Shown here: positions 1-7,048 of the stretch, in pieces
Layout: each line of letters starts with the position of its first letter
How positions within the stretch are numbered: position 1 is the stretch's first letter
Assembly (NCBI GenBank): GCA_902803365.1
Contig: CADCPU010000095.1
Location: 1-11,010, forward strand
Direction: 5' to 3'
DNA length: 11,010 nucleotides
From: Oscillospiraceae bacterium
GTDB lineage: Bacteria > Bacillota_A > Clostridia > Saccharofermentanales > Saccharofermentanaceae
Program-made: the position numbers and the translations under genes
The notes under the pieces: generated by a model
Told to the model about the DNA's origin: nothing
What the model saw: the letters and a program-made list of their open reading frames with translations, nothing else
Databases searched by the model: none

Positions 1-24
1 AGGCATCTCGAAAAGTCCCATTTC

Positions 25-208
25 ATTTTTGCTACCCTAGGCAGCAAATGTTACAAGCCCGCTTGGTTACCAAAGACAGATCCGTGCGGAAGCGTCAAGA
101 CCCCACAGCCGCTTTAGCGGTGCCCGCAGGGCAGTCTTGACGGTTCTGAACGCGGATCTGTAAAAAGGATCAAGCGGGACTTGTAACCGCTGCCGGATTT
201 TTGCTACC
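25..208. repeat. 160-bp imperfect palindrome bounded by 12-bp direct repeats (MITE-like or structured RNA)
   Basis: A perfect 12-bp direct repeat, ATTTTTGCTACC, occurs at 25-36 and 197-208. Between the copies is a long imperfect palindrome. Its arms pair in order: 40-45 with 189-194, 51-57 with 180-186, 58-65 with 171-178 (one bulged base at 179), 77-86 with 151-160, and 93-101 with 134-142. The apex carries two small hairpins, at 109-120 (CCGC/GCGG) and 122-132 (GCCC/GGGC). An asymmetric internal loop lies at 66-76/161-170. Terminal inverted repeats just inside direct repeats resemble a miniature transposable element, although 12 bp would be long for a target duplication. A rod with a central bubble could also be an RNA. 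The pair t85/g152 is U-G on the plus strand but A-C on the minus strand, slightly favouring a plus-strand RNA. I found no promoter for one within the window. Confidence 0.6.
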
Positions 209-214
209 TTGGGA

Positions 215-261
215 AAACACGAAAACACAAAAGGAGAGGTGCCGTGTGTGGACACCTCTCC
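215..261 (-). terminator. Terminator-like hairpin
   Basis: On the minus strand, a perfect 9-bp stem (GGAGAGGTG at 233-241 on the plus strand paired with CACCTCTCC at 253-261) is followed by a T-rich but interrupted tract reading TTTTGTGTTTTCGTGTTTT. This fits an intrinsic terminator for the transcript starting near 350. The broken U tract makes it weaker than the other terminators in this window. Confidence 0.5.
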
Positions 262-350
262 CCAGGAGATTACTTGGGCATATGCCGTGCTTATCATGTA
301 TTTCCTTTTCCTCTACGAAATATTTCCTTGAGTCAGTTCGGCATAGCTTG
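218..350 (-). ncRNA. Candidate small RNA of about 130 nt
   Basis: This interval lies between a good minus-strand promoter (357-384) and a terminator-like hairpin (215-261), and carries no convincing protein gene. The RNA could close on itself through 339-344 (CGGCAT on the plus strand) pairing with 282-287 (ATGCCG). It contains two short palindromes, at 277-286 and 317-326. It lies downstream of the sugar kinase terminator, so it would be an independent unit. I do not recognise it as SRP RNA, tmRNA, RNase P RNA or a known riboswitch. A short reading frame starting at 297 has a GGAAA 3 bases upstream, but it runs through the terminator and the palindrome, so I do not call it a gene. Confidence 0.35.
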
Positions 351-356
351 ATAAAA

Positions 357-384
357 AGTATAGCAAAGAAGAGAAATACAACAA
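357..384 (-). promoter_or_regulatory. Sigma-A-type promoter
   Basis: On the minus strand a -35 element TTGTTG (379-384) and a -10 element TATACT (357-362) are separated by 16 bases. Transcription would start near 350 and run toward the left edge. It lies downstream of the terminator of the sugar kinase gene, which suggests a separate transcript. Confidence 0.5.
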
Positions 385-467
385 GCGCTATAATGCAAAA
401 ATCAAGAAAATTCGCGCAAATTCGCGATTATTTAAGCAAAACGTTACGCGCTGGCGCACATGTTTTT

Positions 468-509
468 CGAAAAACAAAAAGAGTCCGGAAACAACTTTCC
501 GAACTCTTT
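468..509 (-). terminator. Intrinsic terminator after the ROK kinase gene
   Basis: A 14-bp stem (478-491 with 496-509) has a 4-base loop and is followed on the minus strand by CTTTTTGTTTTT. It has one G-U pair when read on the minus strand. It begins 18 bases after the kinase stop codon and should end the tig-clpX-kinase transcripts. Confidence 0.85.
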
Positions 510-527
510 GATATCAAATATCAGATA

Positions 528-1502
528 TTACTTCTTGCTTCCTGACTCGATCATGGAGAGCGCTCCGTAGAGGATCGAATCATCTCCGAGAGCTGCCTTG
601 CGGAACTGGACTGTCGAGCGGATGGACGGCATACAGTACTTGTCGACTTCAGCTACGATCTTCTCGAGGAAGATGTCGCCTACTGCTTCGATAACACCGC
701 CGCCGTAGATAACGATCTCAGGGCTGAATGTGTTAACGAGGTTGCCTGATGCGATCGCGAGGTAGTGGCACGCACGGTCGACTGCTTCCATAGCGACCTT
801 GTCGCCGTTTGCAAGAGCAGCCTTAAGAACCTTACTCTTGAATACACCTTCCTTGACGCTGTCGGCCATCTCTGTGGTCCTGCCGCGCATGATCTGCTGA
901 CGGATGTAGTCGCTCATGCCCTGCTTACTGGAGAAAGCCTCAAGGCAGCCGCGCTGACCGCAGTTACAACGAGGTCCTTCTTCGTTCAGGATCATGTGAC
1001 CGAACTCGGCACCCTTGAACATATGGCCCGTGTAGAGCTTGCCGTCGAGGATGAGACCGCCGCCCATACCGGTTCCTACAAAGAGTCCGACGATGTGCTT
1101 GAAGTTCTTGCCTACGCCGTACTTGTATTCGCCGAGGACACCTACGTTAACGTCATTGCCGATATAGAACGGAACGCCGAAGTGTTCCTGAAGAGGTGTG
1201 CGGATATCGTAATCGCGCCATGGGAGGTTCGGTGAGAAAAGAACGATGCCCTTCTCCTGGTCGATAACACCCGGTGCACCTGCAGCGATAGCTCTTACGT
1301 CCTTGAGACTGATGCCGGACTTCTGAAGGAGCTCGTCAACAACGCTGATGATGACTTCCTCGATGTTCTGCGATGAGTCGCCGCCGGACTTGGTCTTCTT
1401 CTTGATCCTGAATACGATCTCTTTCTTGGAATCGAAAATGCATCCTAAGATCTTCGTACCGCCGATGTCCAGACAAATGGAGTATTCCTTTGATTTGGCC
1501 AT
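528..1502 (-). CDS. glcK: ROK-family sugar kinase, probably glucokinase
   Basis: Predicted cytoplasmic ATP-dependent kinase of 324 residues, most likely phosphorylating glucose to glucose-6-phosphate for glycolysis. The N-terminal phosphate-binding motif DIGGTK is at 12-17, the catalytic aspartate is D117 in GNDVN, and a second phosphate loop GTGMGGG is at 143-149. The ROK zinc site is complete: H169 in GAEFGH, then C179, C181 and C186 in CNCGQRGC. There is no N-terminal helix-turn-helix, which argues against a ROK repressor such as NagC or XylR. I chose the ATG at 1502 because GGAGG lies 7 bases upstream; the in-frame GTG at 1508 overlaps that site. The gene starts 53 bases after clpX and is probably co-transcribed. 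The substrate is inferred from the family; fructose, mannose or N-acetyl sugars are possible. Confidence 0.88.
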   Translation of the reverse strand: MAKSKEYSICLDIGGTKILGCIFDSKKEIVFRIKKKTKSGGDSSQNIEEVIISVVDELLQKSGISLKDVRAIAAGAPGVIDQEKGIVLFSPNLPWRDYDIRTPLQEHFGVPFYIGNDVNVGVLGEYKYGVGKNFKHIVGLFVGTGMGGGLILDGKLYTGHMFKGAEFGHMILNEEGPRCNCGQRGCLEAFSSKQGMSDYIRQQIMRGRTTEMADSVKEGVFKSKVLKAALANGDKVAMEAVDRACHYLAIASGNLVNTFSPEIVIYGGGVIEAVGDIFLEKIVAEVDKYCMPSIRSTVQFRKAALGDDSILYGALSMIESGSKK

Positions 1503-1555
1503 GGTCACACCTCCCTGCTGCTTATATATGTATTTGTATATGTCTTACAGGTGTA

Positions 1556-2890
1556 TCAGCCTGCGCTGAAACCGTAATCGCCTTCGATATGTGCGCCCTT
1601 CTCGTCAGGATCAGCTGACTTGGAACTTGCCTTCTTCTTTTTGAAGACGATGGCAGGCTCCTTGCCTTCCGTAATGCACTCTTCGTCGATGATGCACTTA
1701 GCTGCATCCTTCTGGGAAGGTACGTTAAACATTACGTTACGCATAGCTGCTTCGATGATCGTACGAAGTCCTCTTGCACCGATCTTCTGCTCGATAGCTT
1801 TCTTTGCGATAGCTACTGCTGCTTCATCAGTGAACTCGAGGTCTACGCCGTCGAGGGACATAAGCTTCTTATACTGCTTGAAAAGAGCGTTCTTTGGCTC
1901 CTTCAAGATGGAGATCAATGCTGTCTCGTCGAGCTTGTCGAGAGCTACAGTTACCGGGATACGTCCGAGGAACTCAGGGATGATACCGAACTTCATGAGG
2001 TCCTGAGGGAGCACTTCATGGAAGTGAGCACCGGAGTAGATATCCTTCTTCGAAGCGACTTCAACACCGAAGCCGAACTGCTTATTGGCCGTTCTGTCAG
2101 CGATGATGCTCTCAAGGCCGTCAAATGCGCCGCCGCAGATGAAGAGGATGTTCGTCGTATCGATCTGGATGCACTCTTCGTTAGGGTGTTTACGTCCGCC
2201 CTTAGGAGGTACGGAAGCGATCGTGCTCTCGAGGATCTTGAGGAGTGCCTGCTGAACGCCCTCACCGCTTACGTCACGGGTAATGGATACGTTCTCGGCC
2301 TTCTTGGCGATCTTATCGATCTCATCGATATAGATGATACCCATCTGGGCTCTGTCGATGTCGTAATCAGCTGCCATGATGAGCTTCAGGAGGATGTTCT
2401 CAACGTCCTCACCTACGTAACCTGCCTCAGTAAGGGATGTAGCGTCTGCGATGGCGAACGGTACATCGAGGATCTTGGCGAGTGTCTGGGCAAGATATGT
2501 CTTACCGCAACCCGTAGGGCCAAGAAGGAGGATGTTACTCTTCTGGATCTCAATATCGTCAAGCGGATCCTGATCCGCAAATACACGCTTATAGTGGTTA
2601 TATACGGCTACGGACAACGATACCTTGGCATCGTCCTGACCTACAACATACTGGTCGAGCTTGTCCTTGATCTCATGCGGTGTGAGGAGCTTACTCGGGC
2701 GCGCCTTCTTAAGAGTGCGCTTCCTCTGGAGCTTCTCTTCTTCTGCTACGATACCGTAAGCTGTCTTGATACAATCTATGCAGATATAGCAATTTACGCC
2801 CGAGAAGAGTCTCGGAACTTCGTATTCGGACTTGCCGCAGAATGAACATGTAAGGATCTCAGGGCCTTCACCGTCATATTTATTTGCCAT
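1556..2890 (-). CDS. clpX: ATP-dependent Clp protease ATP-binding subunit ClpX
   Basis: AAA+ unfoldase of 444 residues that forms hexamers, unfolds tagged proteins and feeds them to ClpP. The N-terminal zinc-binding domain has C15, C18, C37 and C40, the family positions, with an extra C34. Then come Walker A GPTGCGKT (124-131), pore loop GYVGED (157-162), Walker B ending IDE (188-190), the RKH loop (233-235), the arginine in EFLGR (R310) and the sensor 2 motif GARGLR (371-376). The ClpP-docking loop, usually IGF or LGF, reads FGF (272-274). The ATG at 2890 has GGAG 6 bases upstream; a TTG 12 bases earlier is in frame but overlaps that site. The gene follows tig across a terminator. No clpP lies in the window, so the protease partner must be encoded elsewhere. 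Confidence 0.97.
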   Translation of the reverse strand: MANKYDGEGPEILTCSFCGKSEYEVPRLFSGVNCYICIDCIKTAYGIVAEEEKLQRKRTLKKARPSKLLTPHEIKDKLDQYVVGQDDAKVSLSVAVYNHYKRVFADQDPLDDIEIQKSNILLLGPTGCGKTYLAQTLAKILDVPFAIADATSLTEAGYVGEDVENILLKLIMAADYDIDRAQMGIIYIDEIDKIAKKAENVSITRDVSGEGVQQALLKILESTIASVPPKGGRKHPNEECIQIDTTNILFICGGAFDGLESIIADRTANKQFGFGVEVASKKDIYSGAHFHEVLPQDLMKFGIIPEFLGRIPVTVALDKLDETALISILKEPKNALFKQYKKLMSLDGVDLEFTDEAAVAIAKKAIEQKIGARGLRTIIEAAMRNVMFNVPSQKDAAKCIIDEECITEGKEPAIVFKKKKASSKSADPDEKGAHIEGDYGFSAG

Positions 2891-2998
2891 AAAATACTCC
2901 AATCATTTTAGTCAGTATATTTTAACACTAATAAGCCAATATAAAAACAGAGTTACATAAACTTTATTTAACTTATATATTACGCACACTATCTTCCG

Positions 2999-3043
2999 TA
3001 AAAAGATTTGCCCCGAGTGCCTCTATTGGCAATCGGGACAAAT
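2999..3043 (-). terminator. Intrinsic terminator after tig
   Basis: On the minus strand, the arms at 3028-3043 and 3006-3021 form a stem of about 16 positions (one G-U pair, one mismatch) with a short loop, followed by CTTTTT. It starts 31 bases after the tig stop codon. It implies that clpX has its own promoter or depends on readthrough. A possible -10 TATACT for clpX lies at 2914-2919, but I see no -35 at correct spacing. Confidence 0.85.
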
Positions 3044-3073
3044 GAAATTACTTAATTAACAAAGCACTTAAGA

Positions 3074-4519
3074 TCAAGCCTCTTCGGACTTCTCTTCTGC
3101 AGGTGCCTCAGCCTCTGCTTCTGCCTCTGCAGCAGCCTTCTTTGTTGTCTTCTTAGCTGTTGTCTTCTTTGCAGCTGTCTTCTTAGCAGGCTTCTTCTCA
3201 GCCTTATCCTCGTCAGCAGCTTCCTCAGCAGCCTTAGGAGCTGTCTTAACAGCCTTCTCTGCGATGTACTCGATAGTCTTCTTTGTGATGATGGACTCCT
3301 TGAGGTACTCGCTGTCGTTACCGATAGCATTCTGTACGTCTTCGAGCTTCATGTTGTAAGACTTAGCGATGAGCTCGAGCTCAGCCTTGTACTCTTCCTC
3401 TGTAGCCTCAGCCTTGATCTCCTTGGAGATAGCCTCGAGTACGAGGTTGCCCTTAACGCGGACCTTAGCCATTGGTCTCAAGTTCTCACGGAAGTCTTCC
3501 ATTGTCTGACCAACATACTTGAGGTACATATCGAGCTCGATGCCCTGCTGGCTCATGGATGTTGACTGCTGCTGAACCATGTTGTCTACTTCTGTATCAA
3601 CCATGCAATCAGGTACTTCAACCTCAGCATTGTCGGATACTACACGTACGCACTCGTTCTCGAAGTTGTTCTTAGCTTCCTTCTGAGCACGCTCTGTCTG
3701 CTTAGCCTTGATGTCAGCCTTGAGCTCATCAAGTGTATCGAACTCGGAAACGTCCTTAGCGAACTCATCGTCGAGCTCAGGAAGCTTCTCAGCCTTGATA
3801 GCGTGGATCTTTACGTTGAATGTTGTCTTAGCGCCCTTGAGCTCTTCTGCGTGATACTCTTCAGGGAATGTTACGTCGATAGCGAACTCATCGTCAACGT
3901 TGTGACCGATGATCTGATCCTCGAAGCCCGGGATAAAGGAACCGGAACCGATAACGAGGCTGTAGTTCTCGCCCTTGCCGCCTTCAAAAGCAACGCCGTC
4001 CTTGAAACCTTCGTAGTCGATAACAACTGTATCGCCGTTCTCAACTGCACGATCTGTAACCTCAACCTGTGAAGCGTTTCTCTTGAGCATGTTCTGGAGC
4101 TCGTTGTTAACTGTCTCGTCGTTGATCTCACGCTCGGAATAAGGAACTTCAACGCCCTCATAAGCACCGAGCTTAACGTCAGGCTTAACTGTTACTTCGA
4201 GAGTGTACTTCATACCGTTCTCGTTGATCTCCTGGATGTCGATGCTTGGACGGGAAACAACCTGGAGGTCATTTGCCTTAACTGCCTCTACATAAGCAGG
4301 AGTAGCGATAGCGTCGATGGCATCATCATAAAGAACGCCTTCTCCGTAGTACTGGAGTACGAGCTGATAAGGAACCTTACCCTTTCTGAAGCCAGGAACC
4401 TGGAACTTCTTCTTGTTCTTCTCATAAGACTTCTTAAGACCTGCCTCAAATTCCTCTCTGGTGGCCTCAAGGGAGATAACAACCTTGCTGTTGTCCTTCT
4501 TCTCGATAGTAGATGCCAT
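3074..4519 (-). CDS. tig: Trigger factor, ribosome-associated chaperone and prolyl isomerase
   Basis: Chaperone of 481 residues that binds ribosomal protein L23 at the tunnel exit and shields nascent chains. The N-terminal domain carries the ribosome-binding signature GFRKGKVP (43-50). The FKBP-type prolyl isomerase domain spans about 162-242 (GDTVVIDYEG onward). The C-terminal arm domain runs from about 245 to 428. Residues 429-481 are a low-complexity tail rich in Ala, Lys, Thr and Glu, making this protein about 50 residues longer than typical trigger factors (around 430). I chose the ATG at 4519 because GGAGG lies 9 bases upstream; the reading frame is open to 4603, but the added residues pass through the promoter. 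The gene has its own promoter and terminator. Nearby clpX fits the tig-clp neighbourhood seen in many bacteria. Confidence 0.96.
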   Translation of the reverse strand: MASTIEKKDNSKVVISLEATREEFEAGLKKSYEKNKKKFQVPGFRKGKVPYQLVLQYYGEGVLYDDAIDAIATPAYVEAVKANDLQVVSRPSIDIQEINENGMKYTLEVTVKPDVKLGAYEGVEVPYSEREINDETVNNELQNMLKRNASQVEVTDRAVENGDTVVIDYEGFKDGVAFEGGKGENYSLVIGSGSFIPGFEDQIIGHNVDDEFAIDVTFPEEYHAEELKGAKTTFNVKIHAIKAEKLPELDDEFAKDVSEFDTLDELKADIKAKQTERAQKEAKNNFENECVRVVSDNAEVEVPDCMVDTEVDNMVQQQSTSMSQQGIELDMYLKYVGQTMEDFRENLRPMAKVRVKGNLVLEAISKEIKAEATEEEYKAELELIAKSYNMKLEDVQNAIGNDSEYLKESIITKKTIEYIAEKAVKTAPKAAEEAADEDKAEKKPAKKTAAKKTTAKKTTKKAAAEAEAEAEAPAEEKSEEA

Positions 4520-4574
4520 TTTTGACGTCCTCCGTATATAAAATATTATAATTAACAAAACTGTTAGCCGAAAA

Positions 4575-4603
4575 ATTGTAGCACAGTACATTAAATAAAG
4601 CAA
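4575..4603 (-). promoter_or_regulatory. Promoter of tig
   Basis: On the minus strand TTGCTT (4598-4603) and TACAAT (4575-4580) are separated by exactly 17 bases. This gives a start near 4568 and a leader of about 50 bases before the tig ATG. The -35 begins 15 bases beyond the U tract of the tRNA terminator, so the two units are closely packed. Confidence 0.7.
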
Positions 4604-4617
4604 ACAGATTTTAGTTC

Positions 4618-4651
4618 AAAAAAAGAGTTGCTTTCAAATCAAAAGCAACTC
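4618..4651 (-). terminator. Intrinsic terminator of the tRNA-Arg gene
   Basis: A perfect 10-bp stem (4642-4651 with 4625-4634) and 7-base loop is followed on the minus strand by seven T residues (4618-4624). It begins 9 bases after the tRNA CCA end. Confidence 0.92.
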
Positions 4652-4659
4652 TTGTACTT

Positions 4660-4736
4660 TGGCGCGCCTGGCAGAGATCGAATCCACAACCTTCTGATCC
4701 GTAGTCAGACACTCTATCCAGTTGAGCTACAGGCGC
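4660..4736 (-). tRNA. tRNA-Arg (anticodon ACG)
   Basis: A 77-nt cloverleaf on the minus strand. The 7-bp acceptor stem is GCGCCTG with CAGGCGC, the discriminator base is G, and the 3' CCA is encoded (4660-4662). The D arm contains AGCTCAACTGGATAGAG. The anticodon stem-loop is TCTGA-CTACGGA-TCAGA, placing ACG at positions 34-36. The T arm contains TTCGATC. ACG, with A34 normally deaminated to inosine by TadA, reads CGU, CGC and CGA arginine codons. Upstream on the minus strand is TTGACA (4775-4780) with an AT-rich TATTAATATAAT beyond it; the perfect TATAAT (4749-4754) lies 20 bases away, so the exact -10 is unclear. Confidence 0.96.
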
Positions 4737-4748
4737 ATGTGAACGTCA

Positions 4749-4780
4749 ATTATATTAATACACGACTTCAATTCTGTCAA
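4749..4780 (-). promoter_or_regulatory. Probable promoter of tRNA-Arg
   Basis: On the minus strand a consensus -35 TTGACA (4775-4780) is followed by an AT-rich block containing TATAAT (4749-4754). The 20-base spacing is longer than usual, so a less perfect hexamer inside the block may be the true -10. The tRNA starts 12 bases beyond TATAAT. Confidence 0.5.
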
Positions 4781-4825
4781 CAACAATTTTTCGCGATTTT
4801 TATTATCGAAAAAAACTTCGTCAAT

Positions 4826-4833
4826 GCTATAAT
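4826..4833 (+). promoter_or_regulatory. Extended -10 promoter element for the phosphatase gene
   Basis: The plus strand has TGCTATAAT (4825-4833), a TGnTATAAT extended -10 element, which can work with a poor -35. No convincing -35 is visible 17 bases upstream. Transcription would start near 4840, leaving about 25 bases before the ATG. Confidence 0.55.
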
Positions 4834-4864
4834 TATTTTCGAAAAAAACAGACGGAGCAATAAC

Positions 4865-5611
4865 ATGACCGAATATAATACCGATTCACAACTCATGCAC
4901 TTTGACGGGCTCTTGAACGCCCGCGAACTTGGAGGCATGCCCCTCCGAGGAGGCAAGGTATTCACTACGGGTCTTGCGATCCGCTCCGACTCCCCTTCAG
5001 ATCTTACGCGTGAGCAGGCGCTCGCGATCAGGGATCACGGCGTAACGCAGGTGCTCGACTTAAGATCCGAAGCAGAGGTCAAGGCATACGGCAATGCGTT
5101 CATGGACCTCGAGGGCGTTAAGTTTAAGAACATCCCGCTCTTTTTGGGTAATCCCGATGACAAAGAAGATCCGACCATGGAGTTTTTGAAGACTCATAAG
5201 CTCGGCGACTTCTATCTTCTCATCTTAGAGCAGCTCGGCGACCGCGTATGCGAAGTCTTAAGAGCGATCAAAGATAACGAGGGCATCACCCTCTACCATT
5301 GCGCGCACGGCAAGGACAGGACCGGCGTCATCTCCGCCATCCTCTATCTTCTCGCGGGCGCGTCTTACGAAAATATTATAAAAAATTACGCGTGTTCCTA
5401 TACATATATGAAACCGATCCTCGATCCGCTCATCGCGAGAGACTTGGCTCCGGGCGGCAGGAATATGGCGCATGTATTGAGAAGTGATGCTGAGAATATG
5501 GAGATCTTCCTTAACTACGTTGACTCTGAGTACAACGGCAAGATCGAGAACTTCCTTATGAATCACGGAATGAGCGCAAACGAGATCGAAGAGCTCAAGA
5601 AGCGCTTCTGA
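4865..5611 (+). CDS. CX5R protein tyrosine (or dual-specificity/lipid) phosphatase
   Basis: A 248-residue phosphatase, probably cytoplasmic, since no signal peptide or membrane segment is visible. The active-site loop is HCAHGKDRTG (145-154), with nucleophile C146 and phosphate-binding R152. This GKDRTG form is typical of the bacterial family of Mycobacterium PtpB and Listeria LipA (Y_phosphatase3), whose members act on phosphotyrosine and sometimes phosphoinositides. The N-terminal NARELGG (18-24) and the DLRSEAE segment (65-71) also match that family. The ATG at 4865 has GGAG 7 bases upstream. The reading frame extends upstream to 4628, but it would cross the tRNA gene, so that start is rejected. 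It is the only plus-strand gene here and ends 3 bases from the convergent lipoprotein gene. The physiological substrate cannot be told. Confidence 0.88.
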   Translation: MTEYNTDSQLMHFDGLLNARELGGMPLRGGKVFTTGLAIRSDSPSDLTREQALAIRDHGVTQVLDLRSEAEVKAYGNAFMDLEGVKFKNIPLFLGNPDDKEDPTMEFLKTHKLGDFYLLILEQLGDRVCEVLRAIKDNEGITLYHCAHGKDRTGVISAILYLLAGASYENIIKNYACSYTYMKPILDPLIARDLAPGGRNMAHVLRSDAENMEIFLNYVDSEYNGKIENFLMNHGMSANEIEELKKRF

Positions 5612-5614
5612 TAT

Positions 5615-7030
5615 TTATACTGTCCTCGTAATGAGGATCGAATCGACCAATCCGTCTTTATCAAGCGTATATTTGAGATTGTATGTTTTCGCGAACTTCG
5701 TGAAAGACAGCGTATACTTGCCCGGATCGAGCATCGGGAATCTCTCTATAAGATCGAACTCGGAGCTTCCGATACCGATATCGCAGACACTGTAATTCTG
5801 CTTGCTGTTCGGAACGACCCTGATAGATACGAGCTCACCAACCCACTCCTTATCACCCCTGGCGATAACGTTATAGTAATTCTTGGCTGACATATTGACC
5901 GTATCCATCATCCAGTCAGGCTCGCCGCTGTAGACTGCATTAAATACCAGACACAGACCGTTATAGCTGAGGACGATCCTCTTTTTAAGGATCTCGTTGC
6001 CATCGGAATCGACAGTAGCCTGGATGTTCTCCTTAGGGATATATGTCCAGAGCGGCTTACCGAGGATCCTCGTGATCGCGGAATAGTTATACTCAAGACC
6101 GCATGTGATGCTCTGTACCTGAGAGATGTTGACCTTTGCGATCGAATCATCCGCTTCCTGAGGGATGTCGTCGTAAATGATGATATCGTTGTTGGAATTG
6201 TGTGTACCGTAGGAACTTACAGTCCTCGTATAGATCCCGTTACCGTCAGAAGAGATTACTTCAGGGATCTGGTACTCGGTGTAGAAAGCATTCGCAGCAT
6301 TGAGCCTGAACTCGTCGACATTGTTCCTGACGCGGTACTTATAGAACTCGCTGATGTACTCGGCCTTGGCCGTAATGCGCTTCTCCTCGAGCTCCGTTCC
6401 GGAGTTCTTGGAAGACTTCCTGATAAGGCTCGCGATACCGTCGGTGTTCTGCTCGTCGATCGAACCGAGATAGTGCTGCATATAGTTATAGATATCGACG
6501 ACATCGGTGATCCACTCGTCTGAGAGCTTCGCAAAACCGTCGTCATCGATGCTGTAGTAAGCGTAGACAGGGTGATCAGGCTCAACGCCGTACTCGAAAA
6601 CGACCGTCCTGATATTGCCGTACGGCTCAAGATAGTGATCGAAGCTGTCGAGCGACACCTTGGTCCTCTGTGTGAACTTATCGAAAACGCTAAGGAGATG
6701 CTCGCTGTTGTCCTCATCGTTCATGAGACGGAAGCTCTTGATCTTACCGTTGCCCGTGGACATCTCCCTGATGATGTTGATGTAAGTTACATAGTAGGAA
6801 TAGTTGATGCCCTCGCGCTGGCTCTCAGGGATCGCTTCGTACGAATCGGCGATCTGTGCCGGGTCATCAATGCCCGTTACCATGAGCCTGATGAGTTCAG
6901 GCGCGGCGATCTTGACGGAATTGGGGTCGATCTGCTTCTGGATCTTGTCAAAAAACGAACAGCCGCTGAGCATCATCATAGCAGTGATGACCATGATAGC
7001 TGTCAGTCTCAAGACCGTCTTCCTAAGCAT
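5615..7030 (-). CDS. Lipoprotein of unknown function
   Basis: A 471-residue predicted lipoprotein. Basic residues R3, K4 and R8 precede a hydrophobic segment (about 9-20) and a lipobox LSGC, with C24 as the lipidated cysteine, so the mature protein should sit on the outer face of the membrane. The rest is hydrophilic with no further membrane segment, and I recognise no catalytic motif or family. The ATG at 7030 has GGAGG 5 bases upstream. It begins 18 bases after rlmB ends and is therefore probably the last gene of the cysS operon, an unusual partner for tRNA and rRNA genes. It ends 3 bases from the convergent phosphatase stop, and no terminator is visible. It may be lineage-specific. Confidence 0.85.
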   Translation of the reverse strand: MLRKTVLRLTAIMVITAMMMLSGCSFFDKIQKQIDPNSVKIAAPELIRLMVTGIDDPAQIADSYEAIPESQREGINYSYYVTYINIIREMSTGNGKIKSFRLMNDEDNSEHLLSVFDKFTQRTKVSLDSFDHYLEPYGNIRTVVFEYGVEPDHPVYAYYSIDDDGFAKLSDEWITDVVDIYNYMQHYLGSIDEQNTDGIASLIRKSSKNSGTELEEKRITAKAEYISEFYKYRVRNNVDEFRLNAANAFYTEYQIPEVISSDGNGIYTRTVSSYGTHNSNNDIIIYDDIPQEADDSIAKVNISQVQSITCGLEYNYSAITRILGKPLWTYIPKENIQATVDSDGNEILKKRIVLSYNGLCLVFNAVYSGEPDWMMDTVNMSAKNYYNVIARGDKEWVGELVSIRVVPNSKQNYSVCDIGIGSSEFDLIERFPMLDPGKYTLSFTKFAKTYNLKYTLDKDGLVDSILITRTV

Positions 7031-7048
7031 CTTCTCCTCCTCTTCCCA

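Noticed and set aside
67..297. A 76-codon minus-strand frame beginning after a GGAAA, possibly a leader peptide
   Set aside because: It reads straight through the terminator-like hairpin and the palindromic block, has no domain and no run of one amino acid as in attenuator peptides.
2018..2845. A 275-codon open frame on the plus strand inside clpX
   Set aside because: Fully antisense to clpX, with no motif; a codon-bias shadow.
3052..3330. An Arg/Leu/Gln-rich 92-codon frame overlapping the tig 3' end
   Set aside because: It is the +1 shadow of the repetitive tail-coding sequence of trigger factor.
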